NCBI GenBank assembly: GCA_964479375.1
Contig: CAYZKD010000030.1
Location: 1-5,732 of the forward strand
DNA length: 5,732 bases
From: CAYXTC01 sp964479375
GTDB taxonomy: Bacteria > Patescibacteriota > Minisyncoccia > Minisyncoccales > GWA2-38-27
Direction: 5' to 3'
Shown one piece after another: positions 1-4,983 of this stretch. Below the pieces are notes generated by a model, which worked only from the letters and a program-made list of their open reading frames with translations, ran no database searches and was not told the origin of the DNA. Within the stretch, counting starts at the first letter, position 1, and each line of letters opens with the position of its first letter. A program made the translations under genes and the position numbers.

Positions 1-54
1 TGGCAGTTCTATCAAAAAACAAACAAAGTGTTACCTATGTACCCGTCTCATGCA
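1..54. other. Upstream flank, no gene recognised
   Basis: All three forward frames are open across this short stretch, so it cannot be told whether it is the 3' end of an upstream gene. None of the three translations shows a recognisable domain. The stretch runs into the terminator hairpin starting at 55, so any upstream transcript probably ends just after it. Confidence 0.3.
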
Positions 55-83
55 GCTGTTTGCAAAAACAGCCCTCTTTTTTT
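55..83 (+). terminator. Intrinsic terminator upstream of thiI
   Basis: GCTGTTT (55-61) pairs perfectly with AAACAGC (66-72) around a GCAA loop, which is a GNRA-type tetraloop. CCTC and a run of seven T follow (77-83). This is the classic rho-independent layout and would end transcription arriving from the left. It overlaps the thiI promoter: the right edge of its T run supplies the first base of the -10 box. Confidence 0.7.
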
Positions 84-88
84 AGAAT
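60..88 (+). promoter_or_regulatory. Sigma-70-like promoter of thiI
   Basis: TTGCAA (60-65) and TAGAAT (83-88) are separated by exactly 17 nt and match the -35 and -10 consensus at 4/6 and 5/6. The predicted transcription start is at about 94-95, on or next to the thiI ATG at 95. The mRNA would therefore be leaderless, which fits the lack of any Shine-Dalgarno sequence. The -35 lies inside the upstream terminator hairpin. Confidence 0.6.
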
Positions 89-94
89 AAAGTT

Positions 95-1252
95 ATGGAA
101 AATTATAAAAAAGGAATATTAATAGCCCCGGGAGAGCTGTTTCTTAAGTCAGAAGGGGTTAAAAGGATTTTTAAGAGAAAACTGATTTCTAATCTTTCCT
201 CTTTTCTTAAAAAAGAAGGGGCAGACTTTAGTATAAATTCTTTTAGGGGGAGAATCTTTGTTAGAACAGAAGATATTAACAAGGCCCAAAAAGCGGTTAA
301 GAACTGTTTTGGCGTGGCCTGGCTTGCTCCCTGTTTTAATTTTGTAGATAAGGATTTAAAAAGATTTTCAAAATTTATTCAGGATATGGCCAAAAAAGAG
401 ATCAAAAAAGGCCAGAGCTTTGCTATCAGGTTAAAACTAGAGAAGGAAGCAGTTAAGGAGGGGAGAGAGAAAGTTATAGAGAAAATAGCAGAGAATATTA
501 ATAAAAAAGTTGATCTGGACAATCCCGATAAAGAAATTTTTGTTGAAATCAGGAAAAGTGGCTGGTTCCTATTCTTTAAGAAGAAAAAAGGATTGGGCGG
601 TCTTCCTGTGGGGTGTTCTGGCAAAGGGTTGGCTTTGGTTTCGGGTGGCATAGACTCTCCTGTGGCTTCTTTCTTGGCTGCTAAAAGGGGCTTGGATAAT
701 ATCTGGATTCATTTTCATAGCTTCCCTTTGGTTTCTAAGAAAAGCATTGAAAAAGTAACAGAGACTGCTGAAGTTTTTCTGAAATATCAACCCTCTTTAA
801 GGGTGTATTTTGTTCCCTTCCAGAAGATCCAACTTAAGATAAAAACAAATTCTCCTTCAAAATACAGAGTTCTTTTATACAGAAGATTTATGCTTAAGAT
901 TGCTTCCCGGATCGCTCGAGAAGAGAGTTGCCGAGCCCTAATAACGGGGGAGAGCTTAGGCCAGGTCAGCTCCCAGACCCTGGATAATATGAATATTACT
1001 CAAGAGGCCGTAAGAGATCTGGTCTTAAGGCCCTTAGTGGGGCTGGATAAAGAAGAGATAATATCTAAAGCCCGAAAGGCTAAGACATATAGCATATCCA
1101 TAAAGCCCCAAGAGGATTGTTGTACCTTATTCGTTTCCAAGGGGCAGACAGCCAGAGGGAATCTTAAAGAGATAAAGGAGATAGAAAAAAGCATGGATTC
1201 TCTCGGCATGATAAAACAGGCTATAGAGGGAATTGAGATAAAAAACTACTGA
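95..1252 (+). CDS. thiI: tRNA 4-thiouridine synthetase ThiI (short form, no rhodanese domain)
   Basis: ThiI adenylates uridine 8 of tRNA with ATP and replaces its oxygen with sulfur from a cysteine desulfurase, giving 4-thiouridine. In some bacteria it also feeds sulfur to thiazole synthesis. The 385-residue protein shows an N-terminal ferredoxin-like region (about 1-60), a THUMP RNA-binding domain (about 60-165), the linker GLGGLPVG (166-173) and the PP-loop SGGIDSPVA (183-191). Further conserved blocks are GESLGQVSSQT (285-295), LRPLVGLDKEEI (311-322) and QEDCC (339-343). The cysteines of the last block match the catalytic PP-loop-domain cysteine of the family. The C-terminal rhodanese domain of the E. 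coli enzyme (482 residues) is absent, as in Bacillus-type ThiI. The ATG at 95 leaves the usual short lead into the APGELFLK strand. There is no Shine-Dalgarno sequence, and a promoter abuts the start. It ends with TGA. No thiamine gene is nearby, so a tRNA role is the likelier one. Confidence 0.95.
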   Translation: MENYKKGILIAPGELFLKSEGVKRIFKRKLISNLSSFLKKEGADFSINSFRGRIFVRTEDINKAQKAVKNCFGVAWLAPCFNFVDKDLKRFSKFIQDMAKKEIKKGQSFAIRLKLEKEAVKEGREKVIEKIAENINKKVDLDNPDKEIFVEIRKSGWFLFFKKKKGLGGLPVGCSGKGLALVSGGIDSPVASFLAAKRGLDNIWIHFHSFPLVSKKSIEKVTETAEVFLKYQPSLRVYFVPFQKIQLKIKTNSPSKYRVLLYRRFMLKIASRIAREESCRALITGESLGQVSSQTLDNMNITQEAVRDLVLRPLVGLDKEEIISKARKAKTYSISIKPQEDCCTLFVSKGQTARGNLKEIKEIEKSMDSLGMIKQAIEGIEIKNY

Positions 1253-1259
1253 ATCTCAT

Positions 1260-1293
1260 TTGACTATCGCTTTTACTTAACTTAGAGTATAAT
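1260..1293 (+). promoter_or_regulatory. Possible promoter for the small zinc-ribbon gene
   Basis: A perfect TATAAT lies at 1288-1293, in the 117-nt gap after thiI. The only good -35-like hexamer, TTGACT at 1260-1265, is 22 nt away, which is longer than the usual 16-18 nt spacer. The -10 may therefore act with a poor -35 or not at all. If used, transcription would start near 1300 and leave a leader of about 70 nt before the ATG at 1370. No convincing terminator separates thiI from this gene. Confidence 0.4.
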
Positions 1294-1369
1294 AAGAGTG
1301 TGGAAAACTTGGTTTCCCAATAATAGGAAAAAGGTCGTTTCTAAAAATCTACATAAAACTTAACAAATT

Positions 1370-1540
1370 ATGGAAGAGGAGAAATATACAGGATATTGCG
1401 TCAAATGCAAGGCTAAGAAAGAAATACAAGACTCCAAAGAAATAGAAATGAAAGGAAAGGGGGGAGTCAAAAGGAGAGCAGTAACGGGAACTTGCCCTGA
1501 CTGTGGAACAAAAATGTTCAGGATTCTCGGAAAAGCATAA
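1370..1540 (+). CDS. Small zinc-ribbon-like protein (resembles DUF5679)
   Basis: This is a 56-residue lysine-rich protein, MEEEKYTGYCVKCKAKKEIQ at the N-terminus, with two cysteine pairs: CVKC (residues 10-13) and CPDC (42-45). Two CxxC knuckles about 30 residues apart, each next to basic residues, suggest a single zinc ribbon. The layout resembles the small DUF5679-type proteins common in Patescibacteria. That family assignment is from memory, and no biochemical function is known to me. The basic, zinc-ribbon character suggests nucleic-acid or ribosome binding, which is inference only. There is no Shine-Dalgarno sequence; the ATG is chosen because it gives a compact protein starting shortly before the first CxxC. 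A strong hairpin starts 12 nt after the stop. With the TATAAT upstream, the gene may be a monocistronic unit. It is in the short-gene size range that automated calling often misses. Confidence 0.8.
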   Translation: MEEEKYTGYCVKCKAKKEIQDSKEIEMKGKGGVKRRAVTGTCPDCGTKMFRILGKA

Positions 1541-1551
1541 CTTTCCACTAT

Positions 1552-1597
1552 AAATAAATAACCCAAATCAACTGATTTGGGTTATTTATTTTATCTT
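1552..1597 (+). terminator. Long perfect hairpin terminator after the zinc-ribbon gene
   Basis: Bases 1552-1570 pair perfectly with 1573-1591 (19 bp, with CCCAAATCA against TGATTTGGG at the top). The formal loop is only 2 nt, so the top pairs are probably open. The right arm ends in TTATTTATT and runs into TTTATCTT, a U-rich tail for the + strand. The ATG of the next gene is 11 nt after the stem, so the hairpin insulates the two units. The near-symmetry could allow some stopping on the other strand too. Confidence 0.75.
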
Positions 1598-1601
1598 ATT
1601 A

Positions 1602-2477
1602 ATGTTTCAAAGAAAAACAGTCTGGATCATTTTAGGGATACTGATTGTTTTTAATGTCTTGGCCTGGGTCGAAGTTTTTGAGTTAAGGAAGTCAGATGTC
1701 CTTAAAGTTACTTTTTTTGACGTGGGGCAGGGGGACAGTATTTTTATCGAGACTCCGAAAGGCCATCAGATATTAATAGACGGAGGGCCGTCTGGCATTA
1801 TTTTGGAAAAACTTTCCGGGGAAATGCCCTTTTATGATAAAGATATAGACCTGGTTGTCTTAACCCATCCGGATCACGACCATTACCTCGGTCTTTTAAA
1901 GGTTTTGGAAAACTATGAAGTCGAAAATATTCTTTGGACAGGCGTAATAAGAGATACTGCTGAGTGGCAAAAATGGAATGAATTGTTAGAAAAAGAAGGG
2001 GCTGATATAAGAATAGCGGAGGCGGGGCAGAAGATCGGATTCCAGGCCGATCTATTTTTAGAAGTATTATTTCCTTTGGAAAAAATGGAGGGGGAAGAGG
2101 TGAAGAACGCTAATGATACCTCAATTGTCTCCAGATTGGTTTTTAAGGACACGTCCTTTCTTTTCACGGGAGACATTACCAAAAAAGCAGAGGATTTGCT
2201 GGTAGAAGAATACGACTTTTTGGAATCCGATGTGCTAAAGGTTTCCCACCACGGCAGCGGCTCTTCGACATCTGACGAATTCTTGGAAAGCGTTTTTCCC
2301 GGGGTTGCTGTAATCCAGGTAGGAGAGAATAATTCTTTCGGGCATCCTGCGCCTGAAGTATTGGCAAAACTCGAAGAATTTGGTATAGAAGTCCTAAGAA
2401 CCGACAAAGACGGAGATATCAAGTTTATCTCTGAAGGAGAATATTTAAACTTAAAAGCTGCGAGTGAAAAACTATAA
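1602..2477 (+). CDS. Membrane-anchored ComEC/Rec2-like MBL-fold hydrolase
   Basis: This 291-residue protein has one N-terminal transmembrane segment or uncleaved signal (about 7-24) and a metallo-beta-lactamase domain of the ComEC/Rec2 type. Seen in order: FFDVGQGDS (38-46), LIDGG (58-62), the metal motif THPDHDH (88-94), NDTSIVSRL (171-179), FTGD (188-191), KVSHHGS (213-219), GENNSFGHP (241-249) and RTDKDGD (266-272). These are the hallmark blocks of the ComEC C-terminal domain, thought to degrade the non-imported DNA strand during transformation. The competence channel domain itself is absent, so this is a free-standing version that should face the outside of the membrane. The metal motif keeps the ComEC-style aspartate at the third position and adds a histidine at the fourth. 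The start is the first ATG after the terminator and sits just before the hydrophobic segment; there is no Shine-Dalgarno sequence. Nuclease or phosphodiesterase activity is likely from family knowledge, but the substrate is unproven. It lies 17 nt from the next gene, so the two are probably cotranscribed. Confidence 0.85.
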   Translation: MFQRKTVWIILGILIVFNVLAWVEVFELRKSDVLKVTFFDVGQGDSIFIETPKGHQILIDGGPSGIILEKLSGEMPFYDKDIDLVVLTHPDHDHYLGLLKVLENYEVENILWTGVIRDTAEWQKWNELLEKEGADIRIAEAGQKIGFQADLFLEVLFPLEKMEGEEVKNANDTSIVSRLVFKDTSFLFTGDITKKAEDLLVEEYDFLESDVLKVSHHGSGSSTSDEFLESVFPGVAVIQVGENNSFGHPAPEVLAKLEEFGIEVLRTDKDGDIKFISEGEYLNLKAASEKL

Positions 2478-2494
2478 GCTCATAGTGCAAAAAA

Positions 2495-3571
2495 ATGAAA
2501 GACCTTGAATTCCCCTTGTTTAAAACTAAAACAGAAGACAACAAGATATTTGATCTTACAGACCCGGAAGAAAGAAGGTCTTATTTTGATTTAAAAGCAG
2601 GCGAGGAAATTAAAAAGATAAAGAAATACCTGGAGGAGGGCAACAGCTTCATCGCTTATCTCTTAGGCCCCAAGAGCTCTGGCAAGGGAACCTATGCCAA
2701 GATGTTTAAGGAAATAGTTGACCCCGGAGACAAGATAGAACATTTCTCTATAGGAGATATGGTAAGAAGGTTTGACGAGGTTGTCGAAAACGAAGACAAA
2801 AAGAAAGAATTTGCTTCTTTTCTGAAAGAAAATTACAGAGGATTCACCTCTTTGGAGGAAATAATTTCTTCTCTGGAGAACAGAAACACCGAGACCCTTC
2901 TTCCTACGGAATTAATTTTGGCTTTGATTAAAAAAGAGATATCCCAAAAGAAGAAGAAGGCTTTGTTCTTAGACGGCTTTCCCAGAAATCTGGACCAGAT
3001 TTCTTACTCTTTATTTTTCAGGGATCTTATCGAATACAGGGACGATCCTGACGTTTTTGTTCTTATTGACGTACCAGAGGCTGTAATCGACGAAAGAATA
3101 AAAGACAGGGTTATCTGTCCTCTTTGTCAGACCTCACGGAACTTCAGGCTTTTGCCTACTAAAAAAGTGGAATATGACGAGGGGGAGGATAAATTTTATC
3201 TTCTATGCGATAATCCTGACTGCAGTGGCGCTCGCATGGTCCGCAAAGAAGGGGATGAAAAGGGGATAGAGCTAATAAGGGGCAGGATTGAGACCGATAA
3301 GCAATTGATAAAAAAGGCCTTTTCGCTTCACGGCATTCCCAAGGTGCTTTTGAGAAACTCAGTTCCTGTGAATAAAGCGGAAGAGTATATCAACGATTAT
3401 GAAATTACTCCGGCCTACGGTTATGAGCGGGACAAGGAAGAAAAGAAGGTTAAAGTAAAAGAAGAACCCTGGCAAATTAAAGACGACAAGGGCAATCTTT
3501 CTTACAGTCTAATGCCTCCTCCTGTACTCGTTTCTTTAATAAAGCAGATTTCTAGTGTTTTGGGGCTTTAG
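2495..3571 (+). CDS. Extended adenylate-kinase-like nucleoside monophosphate kinase
   Basis: The core matches the adenylate kinase family, which transfers phosphate from ATP to an NMP in the cytoplasm. Visible are the P-loop GPKSSGKGT (58-66), the NMP-site block SIGDMVRR (85-92), LLPTELILALI (135-145), DGFPRNLDQ (160-168), the LID entry ERIKDR (200-205) and the RGRIETD segment (262-268). The LID carries a likely zinc site, C208-x2-C211 and C238-x4-C243, rather than the usual two CxxC pairs. At 358 residues it is far longer than ordinary adenylate kinase (about 215). Extra material comprises about 50 N-terminal residues, an expanded charged NMP-binding region (about 93-135) and a C-terminal tail (about 305-358) including KEEPWQIKDD and SYSLMPPPV. 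Extended forms of this kind are, as I recall, common in Patescibacteria. The NMP specificity cannot be read from the sequence. No Shine-Dalgarno sequence is present. The gene follows the MBL-fold gene by 17 nt and precedes the pilin by 26 nt. Confidence 0.85.
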   Translation: MKDLEFPLFKTKTEDNKIFDLTDPEERRSYFDLKAGEEIKKIKKYLEEGNSFIAYLLGPKSSGKGTYAKMFKEIVDPGDKIEHFSIGDMVRRFDEVVENEDKKKEFASFLKENYRGFTSLEEIISSLENRNTETLLPTELILALIKKEISQKKKKALFLDGFPRNLDQISYSLFFRDLIEYRDDPDVFVLIDVPEAVIDERIKDRVICPLCQTSRNFRLLPTKKVEYDEGEDKFYLLCDNPDCSGARMVRKEGDEKGIELIRGRIETDKQLIKKAFSLHGIPKVLLRNSVPVNKAEEYINDYEITPAYGYERDKEEKKVKVKEEPWQIKDDKGNLSYSLMPPPVLVSLIKQISSVLGL

Positions 3572-3577
3572 TTTTTC

Positions 3578-3586
3578 TGGTATAAT
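3578..3586 (+). promoter_or_regulatory. Extended -10 promoter of the pilin gene
   Basis: TGGTATAAT is a perfect extended -10 box (TGn plus TATAAT at 3581-3586), lying in the 26-nt gap after the kinase stop. Extended -10 promoters need little or no -35, and only weak T-rich candidates are seen near 3557-3564. The predicted start is at about 3592-3594, leaving roughly 5 nt before the ATG at 3598, so the transcript would be nearly leaderless. The pilin can thus be expressed separately from the two genes before it. Confidence 0.7.
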
Positions 3587-3597
3587 TAACAAAGTCC

Positions 3598-4134
3598 ATG
3601 AGAACAAAGAATAAAGGATTCACTCTAATCGAATTATTGGTGGCAATAGCCATTATCGGGCTTTTGGCTTCTATTGTGTTAGTTTCCCTTGGTAGCGCCC
3701 GGGCCCGAGCAAGAGACGTAAGAAGATATCAAGAGATAAAGCAGTTAGAAAAGGCTATCTTGGCTTATGCCCAATCAGAAGGTGAATGGCCCGGATTATC
3801 TGGTTCAGATGGGGTTATCCATCCCAATTGTGATGACGTTCAGTTAATTAAAGATTTGAAAGCCAAAGGATTTTTAAAAGCAATCCCTGGAGATCCTTTA
3901 GATGACGGGACGGACTGTAGTATTGGAGGCAGTGATGATGATCGTTACGCTTATGCCTGGGACCAGGTTCATTGTTGTGATTGCTGGCCAGTTATTACTA
4001 TAAATAGATTAGAAACAGAGGAATATAAACATCAGGATGTTTCAGCGGGCTGTGATGAGAATGTTTGTGATGCAAATTATAATCATTGTTTTGACAATGA
4101 TGGCGATTTTAGTAATGGTACAGGGGGGTGGTGA
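3598..4134 (+). CDS. Type IV pilin / pseudopilin-like protein, cysteine-rich
   Basis: This 178-residue class III-signal pilin has the leader MRTKNKG with predicted prepilin peptidase cleavage between G7 and F8. The mature protein starts FTLIE with glutamate at position 5, then a hydrophobic helix (about 8-31) and the SARARARDVRRYQEIKQLEK helix extension. The globular part has the GspG/PilA-like pattern FLKAIPGDPLDDG (92-104) followed by YAYAWDQ (117-123). It is acidic and holds eight cysteines (78, 107, 126, 127, 129, 152, 157, 164), which suggests several disulfides outside the membrane. A DNDGD stretch at 166-170 could bind calcium. The family assembles into type IV pili or pseudopili used for adhesion, twitching or DNA uptake; which one is not shown here, and no assembly ATPase or platform gene is in view. 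The start is fixed by the leader length. It ends with TGA, 47 nt before a strong terminator. Confidence 0.9.
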   Translation: MRTKNKGFTLIELLVAIAIIGLLASIVLVSLGSARARARDVRRYQEIKQLEKAILAYAQSEGEWPGLSGSDGVIHPNCDDVQLIKDLKAKGFLKAIPGDPLDDGTDCSIGGSDDDRYAYAWDQVHCCDCWPVITINRLETEEYKHQDVSAGCDENVCDANYNHCFDNDGDFSNGTGGW

Positions 4135-4181
4135 GATGTAAAAATGTCCAGTTTGCGGGCTCAGATAAGCATCCGAAATTT

Positions 4182-4213
4182 AAACCCGTAGAGATCCGCT
4201 CTCTACGGGTTTT
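4182..4213 (+). terminator. Intrinsic terminator of the pilin gene
   Basis: AAACCCGTAGAGA (4182-4194) pairs perfectly with TCTCTACGGGTTT (4200-4212) around a TCCGC loop, a 13-bp stem that ends in TTTT (4210-4213). Its position 47 nt after the pilin stop makes it the pilin terminator and separates the intact gene from the pilin relic downstream. Confidence 0.85.
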
Positions 4214-4218
4214 GATTC

Positions 4219-4241
4219 CTGCGGAGGTCTGTCTTCCGCAG
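4219..4241. repeat. Small GC-rich palindrome
   Basis: CTGCGGA (4219-4225) and TCCGCAG (4235-4241) form a hairpin that continues through one G-T and one G-C pair to a TCTGT loop. There is no T run on either side, so it is not an obvious terminator. It resembles a REP-type dispersed palindrome and lies between the pilin terminator and the pilin relic, possibly marking a recombination joint. Confidence 0.5.
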
Positions 4242-4243
4242 AG

Positions 4244-4425
4244 TTTGAAACGAATTATTATCAGGACAAGCATGGCCACCAAGATGTCAGCAAAGGGGAG
4301 GCGTCAATATTGATATAGCCTACTATAATCACTATTTTGACGAAGAGAATACTGGACATTATGCGGCGATTGACTAAATTGCTGTCGATGCTAAGATGAA
4401 AGTGCCTCCATCTGTTTCTAGTTAA
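4244..4425 (+). pseudogene. Decayed C-terminal relic of a second pilin-like gene
   Basis: Reading from 4244 gives FETNYYQDKHGHQDVSKG. After a frame change near 4295-4302 the next frame reads GVNIDIAYYNHYFDEENTG and on to a TAA at 4375-4377. The same frame then continues IAVDAKMKVPPSVSS to a TAA at 4423-4425. This parallels residues 138-166 of the intact pilin upstream (LETEEYKHQDVS, then YNHCFD): both share ET, HQDVS, YNH and FD in the same order, with about half the residues identical and a four-residue insertion. No N-terminal pilin signal is present, so only the 3' part survives. I infer a diverged tandem paralogue or a recombined remnant, now disrupted by one frameshift and one stop. The exact left edge is uncertain; the frame is open back past 4217 but without similarity. 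Confidence 0.65.
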
Positions 4426-4465
4426 ATTCTGGACTATAGTTTCTTAAAAGGGAGTCTTATATCTG

Positions 4466-4483
4466 TATCCGCTGTGGCGGGTA
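4466..4483. repeat. Short hairpin
   Basis: TATCCGC (4466-4472) pairs with GCGGGTA (4477-4483) around a TGTG loop, with one G-T pair. No T run follows. It is a weak structure with no assigned function. Confidence 0.35.
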
Positions 4484-4544
4484 TATGCGGACACCCACTT
4501 GGAATGTTTTTCCTAGAATTTTTCTTAGAAACGGTGGAGGTTTT

Positions 4545-4573
4545 TTTAATAAAAAATCTGTCCCAAGGACAGA
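4545..4573 (-). terminator. Minus-strand intrinsic terminator
   Basis: On the minus strand TCTGTCC (4573-4567) pairs with GGACAGA (4563-4557) around TTG, and TTTTTTATT follows directly (4556-4548). The plus strand has no T run after the same hairpin, so it is directional. It implies, or once served, a transcript coming leftward out of the 4580-5200 region, although no leftward gene is recognisable there. The octamer ATCTGTCx recurs just beyond the stem at 4575-4582. Confidence 0.55.
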
Positions 4574-4596
4574 AATCTGTCGGATTTACTGAACTC

Positions 4597-4696
4597 CGCT
4601 CAAAAAAAGCTTGAGAGGATTTTTCTTGCCCCCTCAAAAATCCAAAAGTAAATTTTGGTCGCAGTTACTGAGCGCCACTCGAACCTTTTTTGAGCG
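4597..4696. repeat. Nested A/T-rich inverted repeats
   Basis: CGCTCAAAAAA (4597-4607) is the exact inverse of TTTTTTGAGCG (4686-4696). Within this 100-bp span, GGATTTTT (4617-4624) pairs with AAAAATCC (4636-4643), and CCAAAA (4642-4647) pairs with TTTTGG (4653-4658); the last two structures share two bases and so compete. No coding frame is credible here. The nested arrangement resembles a small non-autonomous repeat or a folded RNA, with no assigned identity. Confidence 0.45.
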
Positions 4697-4698
4697 AC

Positions 4699-4754
4699 AT
4701 TCTGCGCCCTGACGGGCGCAGAATCCGCCCAGCGGCTCGCCGCCTGACGGCGGC
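4699..4754. repeat. Pair of GC-rich palindromes sharing a TGAC loop
   Basis: ATTCTGCGCCC (4699-4709) and GGGCGCAGAAT (4714-4724) form a perfect 11-bp stem with loop TGAC. GCCGCC (4739-4744) and GGCGGC (4749-4754) form a second stem, also with loop TGAC. The identical tetraloop on unrelated stems suggests the loop, or its complement GTCA, is what is conserved. They look like REP-type palindromes. Neither is followed by a T run. Confidence 0.65.
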
Positions 4755-4755
4755 C

Positions 4756-4843
4756 AGCAAAGCCCGCGAAAATTGACACATTTTTTAGTAGACGCGCGCA
4801 AAAATCTTTTTCAATTAAGGAATCAATTTTTGCGGGCTTTGCT
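4756..4843. repeat. 21-bp inverted repeat with 46-nt loop
   Basis: AGCAAAGCCCGC (4756-4767) pairs with GCGGGCTTTGCT (4832-4843). The stem continues through a G-T pair (4768/4831) into AAAATTGA (4769-4776) against TCAATTTT (4823-4830), giving 21 pairs in all. An alternative stem, CGCAAAAAT (4797-4805) with ATTTTTGCG (4826-4834), uses part of the same right arm, so the two folds exclude each other. It starts two bases after the preceding palindrome. It could be a small transposable palindrome or a structured RNA; identity unknown. Confidence 0.6.
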
Positions 4844-4882
4844 TCTCTGCTGACGCAAGGACGAGCCGCTTCCCACCCCACA

Positions 4883-4899
4883 GCCGCGCTGCGCGCGGC
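4883..4899. repeat. GC-rich hairpin
   Basis: GCCGCGC (4883-4889) and GCGCGGC (4893-4899) form a perfect 7-bp stem with a TGC loop. The flanks CTCTGC (4845-4850) and GCAGAG (4898-4903) could also pair, partly in competition. No function assigned. Confidence 0.45.
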
Positions 4900-4933
4900 A
4901 GAGCAGGCGGGCAAAAATTCATTTCCCCCAGAC

Positions 4934-4975
4934 CCCAGTATGAGAAAAAGTCTCTCTACTGGGTTTTTGTTTTTT
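4934..4975 (+). terminator. Plus-strand intrinsic terminator upstream of the IS110-type element
   Basis: CCCAGTA (4934-4940) pairs with TACTGGG (4957-4963); after a single bulged T, GAGA (4942-4945) pairs with TCTC (4953-4956). A TTTTTGTTTTTT tail follows (4964-4975). It would stop plus-strand transcription entering the mobile element, and it lies directly against the possible -10 box at 4975. Both arms have further complementary partners downstream (4984-4991 and 5158-5166). Confidence 0.75.
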
Positions 4976-4980
4976 AGAAT
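4975..4980 (+). promoter_or_regulatory. Possible -10 box for a leader RNA
   Basis: TAGAAT, the same hexamer as in front of thiI, would place a transcription start near 4987, at the foot of the long stem starting at 4991. No acceptable -35 lies 16-18 nt upstream in this integrated form. In IS110 elements such as IS621, the full promoter is known to form only when the two element ends join in the circle, with the -35 coming from the right end. That would explain a lone -10, but it is inference here. Confidence 0.3.
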
Positions 4981-4983
4981 ATT

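Noticed and set aside
24..47. Stretch around TGTTACCTATGTACCC resembling sequence I recall at ends of some IS481/IS21-like elements
   Set aside because: The resemblance is from memory only, there is no inverted partner or transposase in view, and a short match cannot support an element end.
1260..1293. TTGACT plus TATAAT as a standard promoter
   Set aside because: The 22-nt spacing is too long for a normal sigma-70 promoter, so only the -10 is kept, with low confidence.
1913..2422. 169-codon minus-strand frame opposite the MBL-fold gene
   Set aside because: It is the complement of a well-supported gene with clear ComEC motifs; its Ser-rich translation is a typical shadow.
95..4134. Alternative genetic code with TGA as glycine (seen in some Patescibacteria)
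   Set aside because: thiI and the pilin end at TGA in places expected for their families, and no in-frame TGA occurs inside the conserved genes.
4128..4313. 61-codon open frame overlapping the pilin stop
   Set aside because: It starts inside the pilin 3' end, crosses the pilin terminator and a palindrome, and is in a different frame from the two that show pilin similarity.
4426..4613. Open plus-strand frame continuing after the pilin relic (ILDYSFLKGSLISVSAVAG...)
   Set aside because: No start codon context and no recognisable domain, and it crosses a minus-strand terminator; probably chance.
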